From the NCBI RefSeq assembly GCF_034190915.1, contig NW_026947509.1, forward strand, positions 32,186,767-32,250,766: 64,000 bases of DNA, in the 5' to 3' direction. Each line of letters opens with the position of its first letter. The first letter of the stretch is position 1. This document shows positions 32,386 to 42,465 of the stretch, one piece after another. This DNA is from Cavia porcellus (Eukaryota > Chordata > Mammalia > Rodentia > Caviidae). The translations under genes were made by a program, and so were the position numbers. Below the pieces are notes generated by a model. That model made no database searches, was not told the origin of the DNA, and worked only from the letters and a program-made list of their open reading frames with translations.

Positions 32386-33655
32386 CTTCAACTTCACCAC
32401 CACAAGGACCAGGGATTTTCCTCTGTTACAGGAGTGCTTACCTTTTCTAACCTCTAATCCTCCCTAGGATCTCTCAGTTCAGCACTGAAATCTCATCGGG
32501 ATTGCCTGTGGAATAACTTTATAGCCATGGTAGGAATATTGGAAATAAGGAAAGTGTGGAGGCGCAGGAACAGCACCTGCTTTAGGAGGCGGTCACCCTT
32601 CGCCCTTGGGGTCAGCGGGAGGAACAGGGCCAGGCGTGGCCCGGAGCCTGGCAGGTTCAGAGAACCGTTTTCAACACAGGTGATTTCTCCACCTTCCCAT
32701 AACCTGAGCAGCGACCTCCACCCCAGCCCTGGGGTCAGGGAGGCTGCAACACTGCGAAATTTTCCACATTTTCTGGGCCCTTTATGGCCCCCAGCCTGGC
32801 TGGATCTGAAAACCCTACTTCCTTGTGTTGTTCTGCTTCTTTGGTAAGGAGAGCGCCCTGCTGTGGTCCAGGGGGACACTCGGGCTACTCCCCCAGGGCG
32901 GCCAAGTTCTCATTTTCCCATTTCCATGGCCTTTTCTCGCTCTTACCCTCTCTCGCGCGAGCTCTCTCCTTAGATCTGTTTTGGGGGTATCACCAGGGAG
33001 GGGCCCAAGAAGTGGAGAGGGGAGTCTTTTTAGCCCACCAGGGGATAGGTTGAAGGTTCACTGACTTCCATCGCGGGGAAAGAACCTCAGGATGTGCACC
33101 AGGCACAAACAGGTCTCTGAGGCAACTTTAAAAGCAGGTGCTCAAAGAGAGGAGGGCAGGGGCCTCAGCAGAGAGCGGGCTCTTTAGGTGCACATTGGGT
33201 TTCTCATGTTATGAGAAACTGCACAGCAATGAAGGTGGTGTTATTCTGGTGCCATAGAAGAGCAAAAAGTACAAAATGAACAGGTTTACTGAGTTGAGGA
33301 CGTGGAAAGGAGCACATGACATGGGTCATCAATGCCTGCCCTGAGCACCACCTCCGATCAAAGGTTACATATGCCCCGTACCCCTAAATCCAGGCGAAAG
33401 AAAAAGCCAGACCACTGTGAGTTGCTGGCTCCTCTCCATGTCGTTGGAATAAAGGCCACTTTTACTTTTTATTATATTCTGTTCATTTATTGCACCGAAA
33501 AACTTTAACAGCTTGTGCACCTGAAGGATTCCACCTAACATTCCGGTCTCAAGGTGTGTCCAGCTTCCTACACAGGACTCAGATGTTTCCTTCTCAATAA
33601 GGGACAGAGACGAGGAAACAGGGGAATCCATCTTTCGCAAATGGCAAGGGCAAAA
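32386..33655. other. intergenic DNA, locally CpG-richer
   Basis: 32,560-33,080 has many more CpG than its surroundings, including CTCTCGCGCGAGC at about 32,950. No TSS, splice pattern or coding frame stands out. 33,390-33,470 ends in GGAATAAAGGCC like a polyadenylation signal. An unrecognised LTR is possible. Confidence 0.35.
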
Positions 33656-33845
33656 GGAGATGGCAGGGAGGGGAGGGCGGGGAGGGAGTGTGAGGATAAT
33701 GCAGAGGTGGGGGAGGGGAGGAAGGGTGGGGGAGGTGAAGGCAGGGCAGGGAGGGGGTGTAAGGAGAATGCAGAGGTGGGGGGGAGGGGTGTAAGGAGAA
33801 TGCAGGGGTGGGGAGGGGAGGGAGGGAGGGGTGTAAGGAGACCTC
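33656..33845. repeat. GGGGAGG-rich minisatellite
   Basis: Three to four copies of a unit containing GTGTAAGGAGAATGCAG(A/G)GGTGGGG, at about 33,690, 33,756, 33,788 and 33,828, joined by variable GGGGAGGG filler. Purine-rich on this strand. Confidence 0.85.
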
Positions 33846-34542
33846 AGCGGCGCTGTGTCCCTCCTGATCTTCATGAGCATTATGGGCCTCACCTACTGCA
33901 AACACGGGCCAATAAAAATTTTTTAAAAATTAAAAGTAGAGACGCTTTGTGGCCTGGAGTTGGTACATTCAGGTAGCCTGAGGGTAGGCGTCTCTGGGAG
34001 CAGGAAATTTGGTTTACAGGTGAAGGGTGTGGTGTCCACAGGACAGGGAAAGTGAGGAAAGGCCACCAGGGCAGCAGTGAGGCCCTCTGCATCCGCCACA
34101 CCCCTGTTGTGTCTTTAAGACCTCTAGGGTTTTTTAAAGTAGGTTTCCCAGAAACCCTGTAACCTTGGGTAACTGCAGTTTATCTTAAAGTTTAGTTTTC
34201 TTTTTCTCCTTCCTGCCTATCTTTCTTTCTGCTATGCTGCCTCAGGAAGATGTGCAGGTGCCCCAAGGACGCACTGAAACAATAAATGCTTCTTAGAAAA
34301 TGAAATCATACTTAAAATGGCACACGGCAATGGAGGCACAGGCGGACGGATTTGGCCGGGCTGAGGGGCAACTGGGGGAGGGGTCCAAAGTGCTACACTT
34401 TGCCAGTTGAGTAAAGGCACAAACGTGGATGTCTAATACCTTTACACTCATTTGTTAGGTCCCATGCCTGAAGCCACTGCAAGGAGCACAAAGATAATTT
34501 ATTTATTTATTGTGGAGGTTTTTTTGGTTTGTTTGGTTTTTT
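33846..34542. other. single-copy intergenic DNA
   Basis: No gene or repeat recognised apart from a short (ATTT)n at 34,499-34,511. Confidence 0.45.
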
Positions 34543-34618
34543 TTGGTGCTAGGGATCAAACTCCTGACCTCACACTTGCCAGACAGATATTTATGCCACT
34601 GAGCTAAATCCCCAGCCC
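34543..34618 (-). mobile_element. ID-like SINE
   Basis: Complement GGTGCTAGGGATCAAACTC to GAGCTAAATCCCCAGCCC with a T/G-rich tail to its left. Older than the TGC-loop copies. Confidence 0.85.
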
Positions 34619-34627
34619 AATTTTACT

Positions 34628-34751
34628 GTCTTTTTGAGACAGGGTCTTGCTATGCAGTTCAGGCTAGTCTTGAGCTCATTTTGTGCATAGGCCGGTCTGA
34701 AACTTGCAGCAATCCTCCTGCCTCAGTCTCCAGAGTGCTGGCATTACAGGA
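34628..34751 (-). mobile_element. B1 SINE, 5-prime truncated
   Basis: Complement TGTCTTTTTGAGACAGGG to AGTGCTGGCATTACAGG. The last roughly 18 nt of the B1 5-prime end are missing. Confidence 0.88.
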
Positions 34752-34856
34752 ACAAAAACATTTTAAGGCTGAGTATGTGCACCATATGCCTGCAGATACC
34801 TGACCACAGTCATTAGTTACAGTACTGTCCTGCCATGGGCCATGTCCTGGTATTAC

Positions 34857-35520
34857 AGGCAGGTAAGTCAGGTAGAAATGTTCTAAGCAGTTGGATTTCA
34901 CAAATTTGGAAAAAAATAAAATTAAATAAATAAAAAAAGAAATGTTCTAAGCAGGCTGGGCTGAGCCTTGAGGGTCTCAGGGCAGAGGATGAGAATGCAC
35001 CACCCCTATGGCTAGTGGGGCATCCGCTGAAGGCCAGGCCCCAAGATAAAGCTGGGCCTGCCGGGGGGGGGGGGGTGGATAAGCAACACCAATTCCCGGT
35101 CCAATAGTCCAGTTAGACTCTGACCCAGGTGGTGGCCCAGACCTCCCGACCCGACCCCTCTCTTCCAGAGAAGGTGCTGGTCCTTGCCATTTGCTAAGTG
35201 ACTGCTTCCCCCATCGAATCAGTGTCACCTAGGCGACTCTGCTTGCAGTCTTGGGGGTTGACTGCAATTTTATCTCACATTTTGCACCTCATGATTTTCT
35301 ATAAAACTTCCTCTGAAAAGTAGGGGCTGCCAAAAGAATTGGGGTCCACAACAACCCCCTCGGGCCTCTCCTGTCTTCCTCGGGAATTTTTCCTACTCTT
35401 AACCGCCGATGTTTCTCCAAATTTGTTCTTCAATTTTGGGAAACACAAACTTGGCCCATGGGGCATCTCAGGTGGAGAGTTGCAATATTTAATATTTCCC
35501 TTATATCATTTAGAGGCCTT
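34857..35520 (+). mobile_element. solo LTR, copy 3 of a four-copy family
   Basis: The U3 start CAGGTAGAAATGTTCTAAGCAG corresponds to GTTAGAAATATTATAGGCAG in copy 2. It has an intact TATAAAA (35,300-35,306). CCCTCGGGCCTCTCCTGTC and TTTGTTCTTCAATTTTGG correspond to the R-U5 of the other copies. A G13 run sits at 35,063. A 47-bp insertion interrupts it at 34,891. Confidence 0.65.
34891..34937 (+). mobile_element. 47-bp retroinsertion with 17-bp target-site duplication
   Basis: A short sequence ending in AAAAAAATAAAATTAAATAAATAAAAAA is bracketed by AGAAATGTTCTAAGCAG at 34,874-34,890 and again, identical, at 34,938-34,954. A-rich 3-prime end plus perfect 17-bp duplication is the signature of a severely 5-prime-truncated L1-mediated insertion. 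Confidence 0.85.
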
Positions 35521-36944
35521 GGTTTAAATTAAGAACACATCATACCCAGAGTTCTCTCCTTTCTCGTAGGATTAAAGCCCCTGAGGAAACACTAGCCATC
35601 TGAAAAGGGCAGAAAGAAATTTTACAATTCCAAAGTACTTTCTGAAAGAGTTTTGGCCCAGACAGGACACTGTAGCCAGTAAAGCCAAGGAGCTCCTATC
35701 TCCCCTACCTAGGGAATCTACCTCTGGCGCCAAAGACCAATGGGCTACCTGTGCATCCCTAATGCCCCCTTAGGTTCCACCCCAAGCCAAGGCTACTTAT
35801 GTGCCTCACTCCACGTGTTCCACGGAGAGATTGCCAGCCCTGGGGTGGAGATGCAATGCCCCAGGGGGTTGGGGGTGTCTCGCATTCTCAAAATAAAGGT
35901 CATTAATATTTCATACTTCTTACCTTTTCAGCCGCCGTGGTACCCCCACAGTTCTATCATTTTCTAGGCAAAAAATGTTCCTAAGGGTCACAGCTCCAAG
36001 TTCCCTGAACCCCAGGGGGCATCCAAAATCACAATAGGGTGGAAGCCTTCAGGGCTGTCTGTCCCCTCTCTTGGAAGCACAGCTGTCCCTGTATCTACTT
36101 CACAGGAAGTACCTCCTGGACTTGGGCTCCGTCTGTGCGTCTTTATCAAGGGGACAAAGGATGCCCGAAGTGAGGGGGCAGGTTCCTTGCTGTGTCAGGA
36201 CCCAGCTTCCTGGGGACAGTGGGGGTTGATGTGATCAGTGAAGGACAGAGACAAGCTAAGCGCTGCCCTGTGAGCTCCTGCATCCTGGATTCTGGGTAGC
36301 TGTGGGGGTCCAGGCTCTGCTTCTCCTCATGTAGGGTCCCTGACCCCTCCGGCCTGAGGAAGAGGTGGCCTCCAGTGTGACAAGATCCCTGATGGTGACC
36401 ACTGTGCCCACGGGGCCCAGGCCTCAGGGCTGCTGCAGATGTCCTGGCCTGCACGTCCTCCTGGTAACCCCAGCACACAGCACTCCTTGGTGCACTTTTT
36501 AAGACACGGTATTATTTGCCTACACCAAAGACACCTAGGCCCGGCTTGTCCTGGACAGAGAAAAGTAAATAAACCAAAGGTAAATTACCACCCCGCAGGC
36601 AGGGTGGCTGGTCCTGCTCAGAGGCCAGGCCTTATCGCCCACTGCTGTAGGGGACACAGCCTGGAGTCTGTCTGCAGTTTCTCAAACCTCAGCTTTTCAG
36701 CCTTGGTGATGTCAGAGAGCAGGGAGAGGCTCGGCACCTGCGGCCTCCTCCCCAGGGGAGAGCAAGGGCTGCCTGGCTCTGCTTCCACAGGGCTGGTGAA
36801 AATCACAAGAGCCACTTCCCAGGCACAAAACCTGAACCCTGAGTGAACAATTTCTCACCCAGGATCGCACGGCTTAAGCCTGCTACAAATTTTCTGTTGT
36901 GCATTCTAGTCAATTATGATGTTGTTGTTTTTCTGTTTTTGTTT
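35521..36944. other. intergenic DNA
   Basis: 35,520-36,000 might be leader or internal sequence of an old provirus, because it follows an LTR 3-prime end, but no gag/pol signature is visible. 36,000-36,944 shows nothing recognisable. Confidence 0.35.
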
Positions 36945-37036
36945 TGTGGTGCTGGGGATCTTGTTTTCATTTTGAGCCAAACTTGCTAAGTCACTGAGTT
37001 GTCCAGGCTGAGCTCCAACTTGCAACCCCCCCCCCC
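36945..37036 (-). mobile_element. B1-dID fragment
   Basis: GGTGCTGGGGATC (ID tail complement) is followed by TTTTGAGCCAAACTTGCTAAG and GAGTTGTCCAGGCTGAGC of the B1 arm, cut at a C10 run (37,027-37,036). Confidence 0.65.
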
Positions 37037-38190
37037 ATATAATTCTCCCATGCAACTGTTATTTTTGAGGTGCTGATGTTTTCTGAGCTGCTTCCCCAGC
37101 CCCATGAGGTGGGCCCGGCTATCTTAAGTAAACTTTGTTTGAAAGGGCAAAATTCTGGCTGTGGTGGGTCGCAGTTTGTAGAGCTGCCTCCAAGCTCCGA
37201 TAAAAGCCCAGGCACAAATAAAGTGTGGCCAACATTTCCCAAGGCATTTCTGGCATGACCAGAAGCTACAAAATGAATGGCAGTTTCTCCAGGGAGCAGC
37301 TGAGACTGGCTTTCAAGTTTCTCGGCTGCTTTGCTTCATCAGGGTCGCTGGGCCCTTTGAAGTTTCCCACCCCACCGGGTGGAAGGCAGGGTGATTTAGG
37401 GCGCCTGGCAGGGGGGAGGGCAGTAAGCCCTGCTTCACCTCCAAACAAACAAACAAAGCCAACCGGCCTGCTGGGAGCTAAGTGCCCTTTGCACTCACAG
37501 ATCCAAGGCAGGGGCCTAACTGAGGGGATATGATCGCCAGGCGCCCTAGGAGGAGACAATTCCACGCAAAAGGATTGAAGCAATTGTTTTAGCTTAAAGC
37601 CACTCTGAACGAATAGAGTTGTTTTGCCTTGTTTTGTTTTGTTTCGAGAGCTCTGGGAAGAGAGGGGAAGGAACACTGTATGCACACCGAAATTCAGCTT
37701 GTTCTCCTGGCACTTGTGGGTTCTTAAGGAGAAACCGTTCTCAGTCTCTCACCGGCTTTTCTCACCGTGGCCCAGGCAGCGCAAGAACCAGGGAGGACAA
37801 GATGCTGGAGTGTGCTGTCGCTGCCCCTTTGCAAGGACAAAGTCCTCAATGCCGTGCGATCTCCATGTGCACTAGCCCGGTGTTTCTGCATCTGAAGGTG
37901 CAGCCTCGGGAGGGAGGTGAGGTGTTTGAGATGTAATTCCTTGGTGTGTACAGGGCATCATGGGCTTTAGTGCCTTGGGTGAGAATCTCACAAGAGGTTC
38001 CAGAAGATGCCACCCTCACACCCAGACACAGTGGGGGTGCAGAGATTAGCCACCCACATCCCACATACAAGATGTCATCAAAAATACCGCGAATGTCAGC
38101 AATGTTATTAAAGTAACACAGCTTTAGAAATGCATGACAGTGCAAGAGACATGGCCACAAGTCCCCCTCAAACTCTCTCTCTTTTCTTTT
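37037..38190. other. single-copy intergenic DNA, possible conserved element at 37.1-37.3 kb
   Basis: 37,060-37,380 is balanced single-copy DNA with CTTTGTTTGAAAGG and several CATTT/AAATG words. Overlapping frames on both strands have no recognisable family. Confidence 0.4.
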
Positions 38191-38194
38191 TCTT

Positions 38195-38344
38195 TTTTGT
38201 CTTTTTTGAGACAGGGTCTCACTATGCAGTTCGGGCTGGCCTTGAGCTCACTTTGTAGCCCAGGCTGGTCTCCAATTCTCAATAATCATCCTGCCTCAGC
38301 CTCCCGAATGCTGGGTTTACAGGCGTGAGCCACCAAGCCCAGCT
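38195..38344 (-). mobile_element. B1 SINE
   Basis: Complement GTCTTTTTTGAGACAGGG to GAGCCACCAAGCCCAGC, full length with both duplicated blocks. Confidence 0.93.
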
Positions 38345-38359
38345 GCTCCCTCTCCCTTG

Positions 38360-38640
38360 GAGCACATGTACCCCATCGTTCTCGCTACTTTCTGCAGCAA
38401 GTCTGCAGTCTTCTTTCCTAACAATCTAAAGTTGCACCGTTCTGGCTGCCTCAATGTCCTGAACTGATTCAGACTGTTCCTCTGCAGTGGTCATTTAGAC
38501 TTTGGGGAGAAACTGCAAGTCGTACTGTGCCATGTCTGTCCCAAAGCGGGAGGAGGACACCGCTATGCTGTCTCGAGCTCCCTTTCTGCTGGCTGTCAGC
38601 AGCATTCACCCATTTTTCATCACTTCTTGTAGACACACAC
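38360..38640 (-). mobile_element. mariner-like transposase relic
   Basis: Nucleotide similarity to the relics at 7.5 and 22.2 kb, for example GCTGCCTCAATGTCCTGAAC versus GCTGCTGCAATGTCCAGAAC, then GGTCATTTAGACTTTGG. CCTTTCTGCTGGCTGTCAGC aligns with CTTTCTGCTGGAAGACAGTC at 7,734. The frame is more damaged than in the other two. Confidence 0.65.
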
Positions 38641-38690
38641 ACACACACACATACACACACCTACAGCCCCGACATACTCCCCACACACAC
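38634..38690. repeat. (CA)n microsatellite
   Basis: Imperfect CACACA tract with a TACACACAC interruption and a second short CA run at 38,683. It abuts the mariner relic. Confidence 0.9.
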
Positions 38691-38967
38691 AAGGTTCTTC
38701 TGCACAGTAAATTCAGGAAGCCTGCAGAAAACAACATTACCCCATCTTGTGACTGACAAAGCTGCTCGGGAAAAGCAGTTTCCATCCTTATGCAGGAGAC
38801 CCTAAAACTCAGATGTGGCAAGAAGCAACACTGCTCACGCAGACCATCTGGTGCCTGCTTCCTCTGGTAAAATGTCTCTGCAACAGCCCCCTCTCACGGA
38901 ATGACAATCACAGTGAGAAATTCTGCCTGCTCCTATCTTTTCTTGCTTCCTCTTTTAAATCCACTTC

Positions 38968-39112
38968 TTTTTTTTCTTTGAGACAGAGTCTTACTACTCA
39001 GGTCAGCTGGCTTTGAACTTGTCATACAGCCCAGGTTGGCTTGAACTCTCGGCAATCCTTCTGCCTCATCCTCTTGAGTTCTGGGATGACAGGTTGTACC
39101 ACCACACCCAGC
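38968..39112 (-). mobile_element. B1 SINE
   Basis: Complement TTTCTTTGAGACAGAGTC to CCACCACACCCAGC with both duplicated blocks, moderately diverged. Confidence 0.88.
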
Positions 39113-39527
39113 TTCAGTCCATTCTTAATCCTGTCTACCTGATGCATGCTTGCAAAGGGCTCCTTGTGTCCTAGGGAGCTCTTGTGTCACCAGGGCCTCC
39201 CACAGTCTGCTAGAGCAGACTCCAGGATGGTGCCCTGCAAGCACCGGGTCCATGGGAACTGCCTGAGGGCTGCCCCATCGCCCCTGTGTCCTCTCATGGT
39301 GACCCTGGAAGGCTGCAGCCATGAAGATACTCACTGGGCATGTGTGGCACCTGGGAGGGGACAGGGATTAAGAGACAGGAATCCTCGCTTACATGGGACT
39401 GTCTTTATTTCTGACTCAAAAGCTTATCAGTCTGTGACCTTAAAATGCTCTCAGCCTCCATCTTCTCTTAGCTCAAATCTCGTCTGGTTGTTGTAGGAAC
39501 CGACTACGACAAATCATGTGAGTGTTT

Positions 39528-39570
39528 TCCCATAGCACCTGGCACACAATAAGTGTCTAACAAATGTAAA
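39528..39570 (+). mobile_element. MIR 3-prime fragment
   Basis: ATAGCACCTGGCACACAATAAGTG..AACAAATG matches the MIR 3-prime segment CAGTGCCTGGCACATAGTAAGTGCTCAATAAATG. Confidence 0.72.
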
Positions 39571-39587
39571 CTTTGTTTTGGGCCTGT

Positions 39588-39702
39588 GTTTTGAGACGGG
39601 GTCTCACTTTGTAGTCCAAACTGGCCTTTAGTTCGAGGTGATTCTCCTGCCTCAGCCTTCTGAGTACTGGGATTACAGGAGTGCCTCACCATGCCATGGC
39701 CA
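39588..39702 (-). mobile_element. B1 SINE
   Basis: Complement GTTTTGAGACGGGGTCTC to CTCACCATGCCATGGC, with one duplicated block. Confidence 0.86.
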
Positions 39703-41133
39703 GCCTTAGTGTTTTGATTGCGCCTGGGGTCAGTGTTTGGAGAATGTGGGAACAGTGTAAGGAGTAGGGAAAGGTGTCCCCCTCCATTATCCTCTAGTGT
39801 GAGCTGTTTGGGGGGCCTTTCTGAGTTTGTTTTCTGACCCGTGCTTCCTGGCTGAAGGATTTTTCTTGGGGGCAGGAGGGCAGGTGGGATTGGAACATAG
39901 ACAGAATGGCTTGCAGAGGCGTGGAGGAAAGAGCAGGGAAGGAGGCAGGAAACACCAGTGTCCTGCCTAAGTGTCCTGACTGGACACCCGAGTCGGGTCC
40001 AGGATGGGTGAGACAGTTTGCACCTCAAAAACCCACCATCTCCCACACTCCTGCCCATGCAGTTCCCTGGGGATTTTTTCCCAAGGCTGACTCCAGGCTC
40101 AGCCCCAGAGCTGTGCACAGGGGGCTCCCCAGTCTGTGCTGGACTTGGGGCTCTGGGTGCCTGGCACCACCGGCTCACCTGGCCAGGTATGGGCATTTGG
40201 GGTCCTGGCTGCAGGAAGAGGTCAGCAAAAGCCCTGAGCTGCTCATCCCTGTAGCTTTCTGGGACATCTGTGTCCCACTGAAAAGGCGAGGCAAGAACAG
40301 GTGACCCAAGGGGGCCAAGCACTTTCATCCTTACTCAGATAACACTTGTGGGTACTTTGGGCACCCAGAAAGGTGAAGCCAGGCAGTCCGTGTTGCTGGG
40401 AAAGGAGAAGATGAAGATGTTTACACAGGGAAAGACTCAGGACAGCCATGCAACTTGTGAGTTCCTGAACCACAGGTGAGCCCTACACTGGTCCTGCACC
40501 TGGCCTGGAGTCAGGGCAAGGTTAGCATGGTGCCCACGCCCAATGAGGGTTCAGAGGGTTCTAGAGTACTAGAAAGGCCCATGGTTGTCAAAAGTGACAA
40601 GGGCACATATTGGCCGAACCCCCACTAGGCCAGACACATCTACATAGGTACTGGGACTCTGATTTGTGTGTGGAATACACCGCATACTTAGCCACGATTA
40701 GAAATACCTTCAGGGGCTTGGTGGGCGCTTTGGTATAATTTTCAATTCACTGTGAAGGTGTGGAGCTGTGAGGTTCCTCTGTGAGTTGGAGATTGAGCTC
40801 TTCGAAGTGCAGGCCTAATGTTACTGTCAGGTGATAAAAGGGGTCAGGTGTAGGGTGTTCGCTGAACTGTGGATTAAGCTAAATGAAACAAATTTATTAG
40901 AGAACTCTTTGTACATTGCAACTTGTGCATTTGACCATCCATCCTGCTGAGCAGGGTCCCTTTGGAAAAGCAGGGCCTCCTAGGTGGACTTCAGGTCCCC
41001 GGGGGCTGTGCCAGCCGGCTGCTCTCATGGAGGATGAGCAGGTAAACCACACAGGCCACCACTGTCACAGTGGGGTGATAGTGGCTGTCCCCACCCTGCA
41101 GGCAGCAACTGCACATAAGAAAACATAAAAAGT
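39703..41133. other. intergenic DNA, longest open frame in the window crosses its start
   Basis: A 274-codon minus-strand frame spans 39,504-40,328. Its C-terminal third is translated B1 and MIR sequence and the rest matches nothing I know. 40,330-41,130 shows no gene or repeat. Confidence 0.35.
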
Positions 41134-41227
41134 GGGGCTGGGGATTTAGCTCAGCAGCATAAGTGCCTGCTTGAAAGCAGGCAGTTTTGAGTTCGATCCC
41201 CGGTACTGATAAAAAAAGGAAAAAGAC

Positions 41228-41258
<31 letters not shown>

Positions 41259-41275
41259 AAGAAAAAAGAAAAAGT
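41134..41275 (+). mobile_element. ID-like SINE, tailed subfamily
   Basis: GGGGCTGGGGATTTAGCTCA, arm CCTGCTTGAAAGCAGG, GAGTTCGATCCCCGGTAC, then GATAAAAAAAGGAAAAAGAC and a roughly 30-nt A run. It shares the GGAAAAAGAC tail with the copy at 42.25 kb. Confidence 0.93.
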
Positions 41276-41592
41276 AAACATAAGCAAAAATTTAAAAATC
41301 CATCCGCACCATTCCCCTCTAGAGAACCTAAAGAGAAAGGGACACAGTGGCCGTGTATCCTCAAGGATCAACATAAAAGCCAGCCTGACTTGTGTTTGTA
41401 GTCTTCAGATTAAAAAAAATAATTGTACTGCCACAGGGAAGATCTTTTTTTATTGAAAAAGCCTCTTTCAATGAATGGCAGCTCTCACCGAAGGAGAAAA
41501 CAGATTCCATGACTTCCGTGCTGCACAGAGTCTCACGAGCTCAGACACAGCAGTAACAGCTGACTGTTACCTTTTGCAAAGTTAGTCTTTTA

Positions 41593-41668
41593 TTTTATTT
41601 TTTGGTACCAGGGATCGAACTCACAACCTTGCTCTTGCTCTTTGCCTGTGGCGCTAAACCCCATGCCC
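41593..41668 (-). mobile_element. ID-like SINE
   Basis: Complement GGTACCAGGGATCGAACTC to GGCGCTAAACCCCATGCCC with a TTTTATTTTATTT tail. The anticodon-arm region is diverged. Confidence 0.82.
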
Positions 41669-41855
41669 TTGAAGACTTTGGTCTTGAGGAAGCATTTCTT
41701 AGCTCTCTGGTGGTGCTGACACTTTACAGAGGTGTGTTTAGAGTGCATTCGTGCATCTCCTTTTGTTGCATTTACCCTCTGTGAGCTGGCGCAGGAAGCA
41801 GCTGGGACAGGCCAGGAGTGCGCACAAACCCTAGGGGTCGTTCACCGCTGCATCT

Positions 41856-41934
41856 GTTTTTTGTACCGGAGATCAAACTCACAACCTTGCGCTTGCCAGG
41901 CAGGTGCGCAGGCACCCGCTAAATCCCTGGCCCT
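41856..41934 (-). mobile_element. ID-like SINE
   Basis: Complement GTACCGGAGATCAAACTC, GCGCTTGCCAGGCAGG, CGCTAAATCCCTGGCCC. Confidence 0.82.
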
Positions 41935-41998
41935 CGTTGCCGCACCTTTGCTGTTGTTTCTTTTTTCCTTCCCCTTCTCTTTCTCCTTCTTCTCTTCA

Positions 41999-42141
41999 GT
42001 TTCTGGAGTCAGAGCCTGGCTATGTATTCTCAGCCAAGTTTAAGCTCACTACGTACCCTAGGCTGGCCTCAAGTTCATGGTGAGCCTCCCACCTCAGCCT
42101 CTGAAGTGCTGGGATGCTAGGTGTGCACCACACACCTGGCC
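41999..42141 (-). mobile_element. B1 SINE, diverged
   Basis: Complement from about 42,006 (GGAGTCAGAGCCTGGC) to CACCACACACCTGGCC, with a pyrimidine-rich tail at 41,956-41,998. Confidence 0.8.
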
Positions 42142-42250
42142 TCTTTTGCTTTTGTCTTCTGATTTTCCAATTGTGCAGACAACACTTTGGTAAGTTCATT
42201 TCACACATCATTCTTTATGACATTCTGAGCCTGTAAGAAAACTCACAGTC

Positions 42251-42358
42251 GGGGGCTGGGGGTTTAGCTCAGCGGCATAAGCGCCTGCCTTGAAAGCAGG
42301 CAGTCGTGAGTTCGATCCCCGGTACCGATAAAAAGGAAAAAGACAAAAAAAAAAAAAA
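42251..42358 (+). mobile_element. ID-like SINE, tailed subfamily
   Basis: GGGGGCTGGGGGTTTAGCTC, CGCCTGCCTTGAAAGC, GAGTTCGATCCCCGGTACC, GATAAAAAGGAAAAAGACA, A run. CTCACAGT occurs on both sides (42,242-42,249 and 42,361-42,368), a probable target-site duplication. Confidence 0.93.
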
Positions 42359-42465
42359 CCCTCACAGTTTAATATTAACCAGGGCATCTGAAATGTCAGG
42401 TATGTGACAGCTCATGCTTATAATTCATAAGTACACGCTTGGCCAGGCGAGGAGGAGCACACGTG

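Noticed and set aside
33390..33480. Processed pseudogene ending in AATAAAGGCC
   Set aside because: No coding sequence of a known gene upstream, no A-tail and no target-site duplication.
31078..35520. Copies 2 and 3 of the LTR family as the two LTRs of one provirus
   Set aside because: They are in the same orientation 3.8 kb apart but too diverged from each other. Only SINEs and single-copy DNA lie between, with no gag, pol or env remnants visible.
39504..40328. Treating the 274-codon frame as a gene
   Set aside because: It includes antisense B1 and MIR sequence, has no recognisable domain, and shows no promoter, splice or polyadenylation context. Kept only as a finding.
41134..41262. A functional tRNA-Ala gene
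   Set aside because: The tRNA-like body has an extra GGGGCT leader, an unpaired acceptor end and an A-rich tail. It belongs to a multi-copy SINE family.
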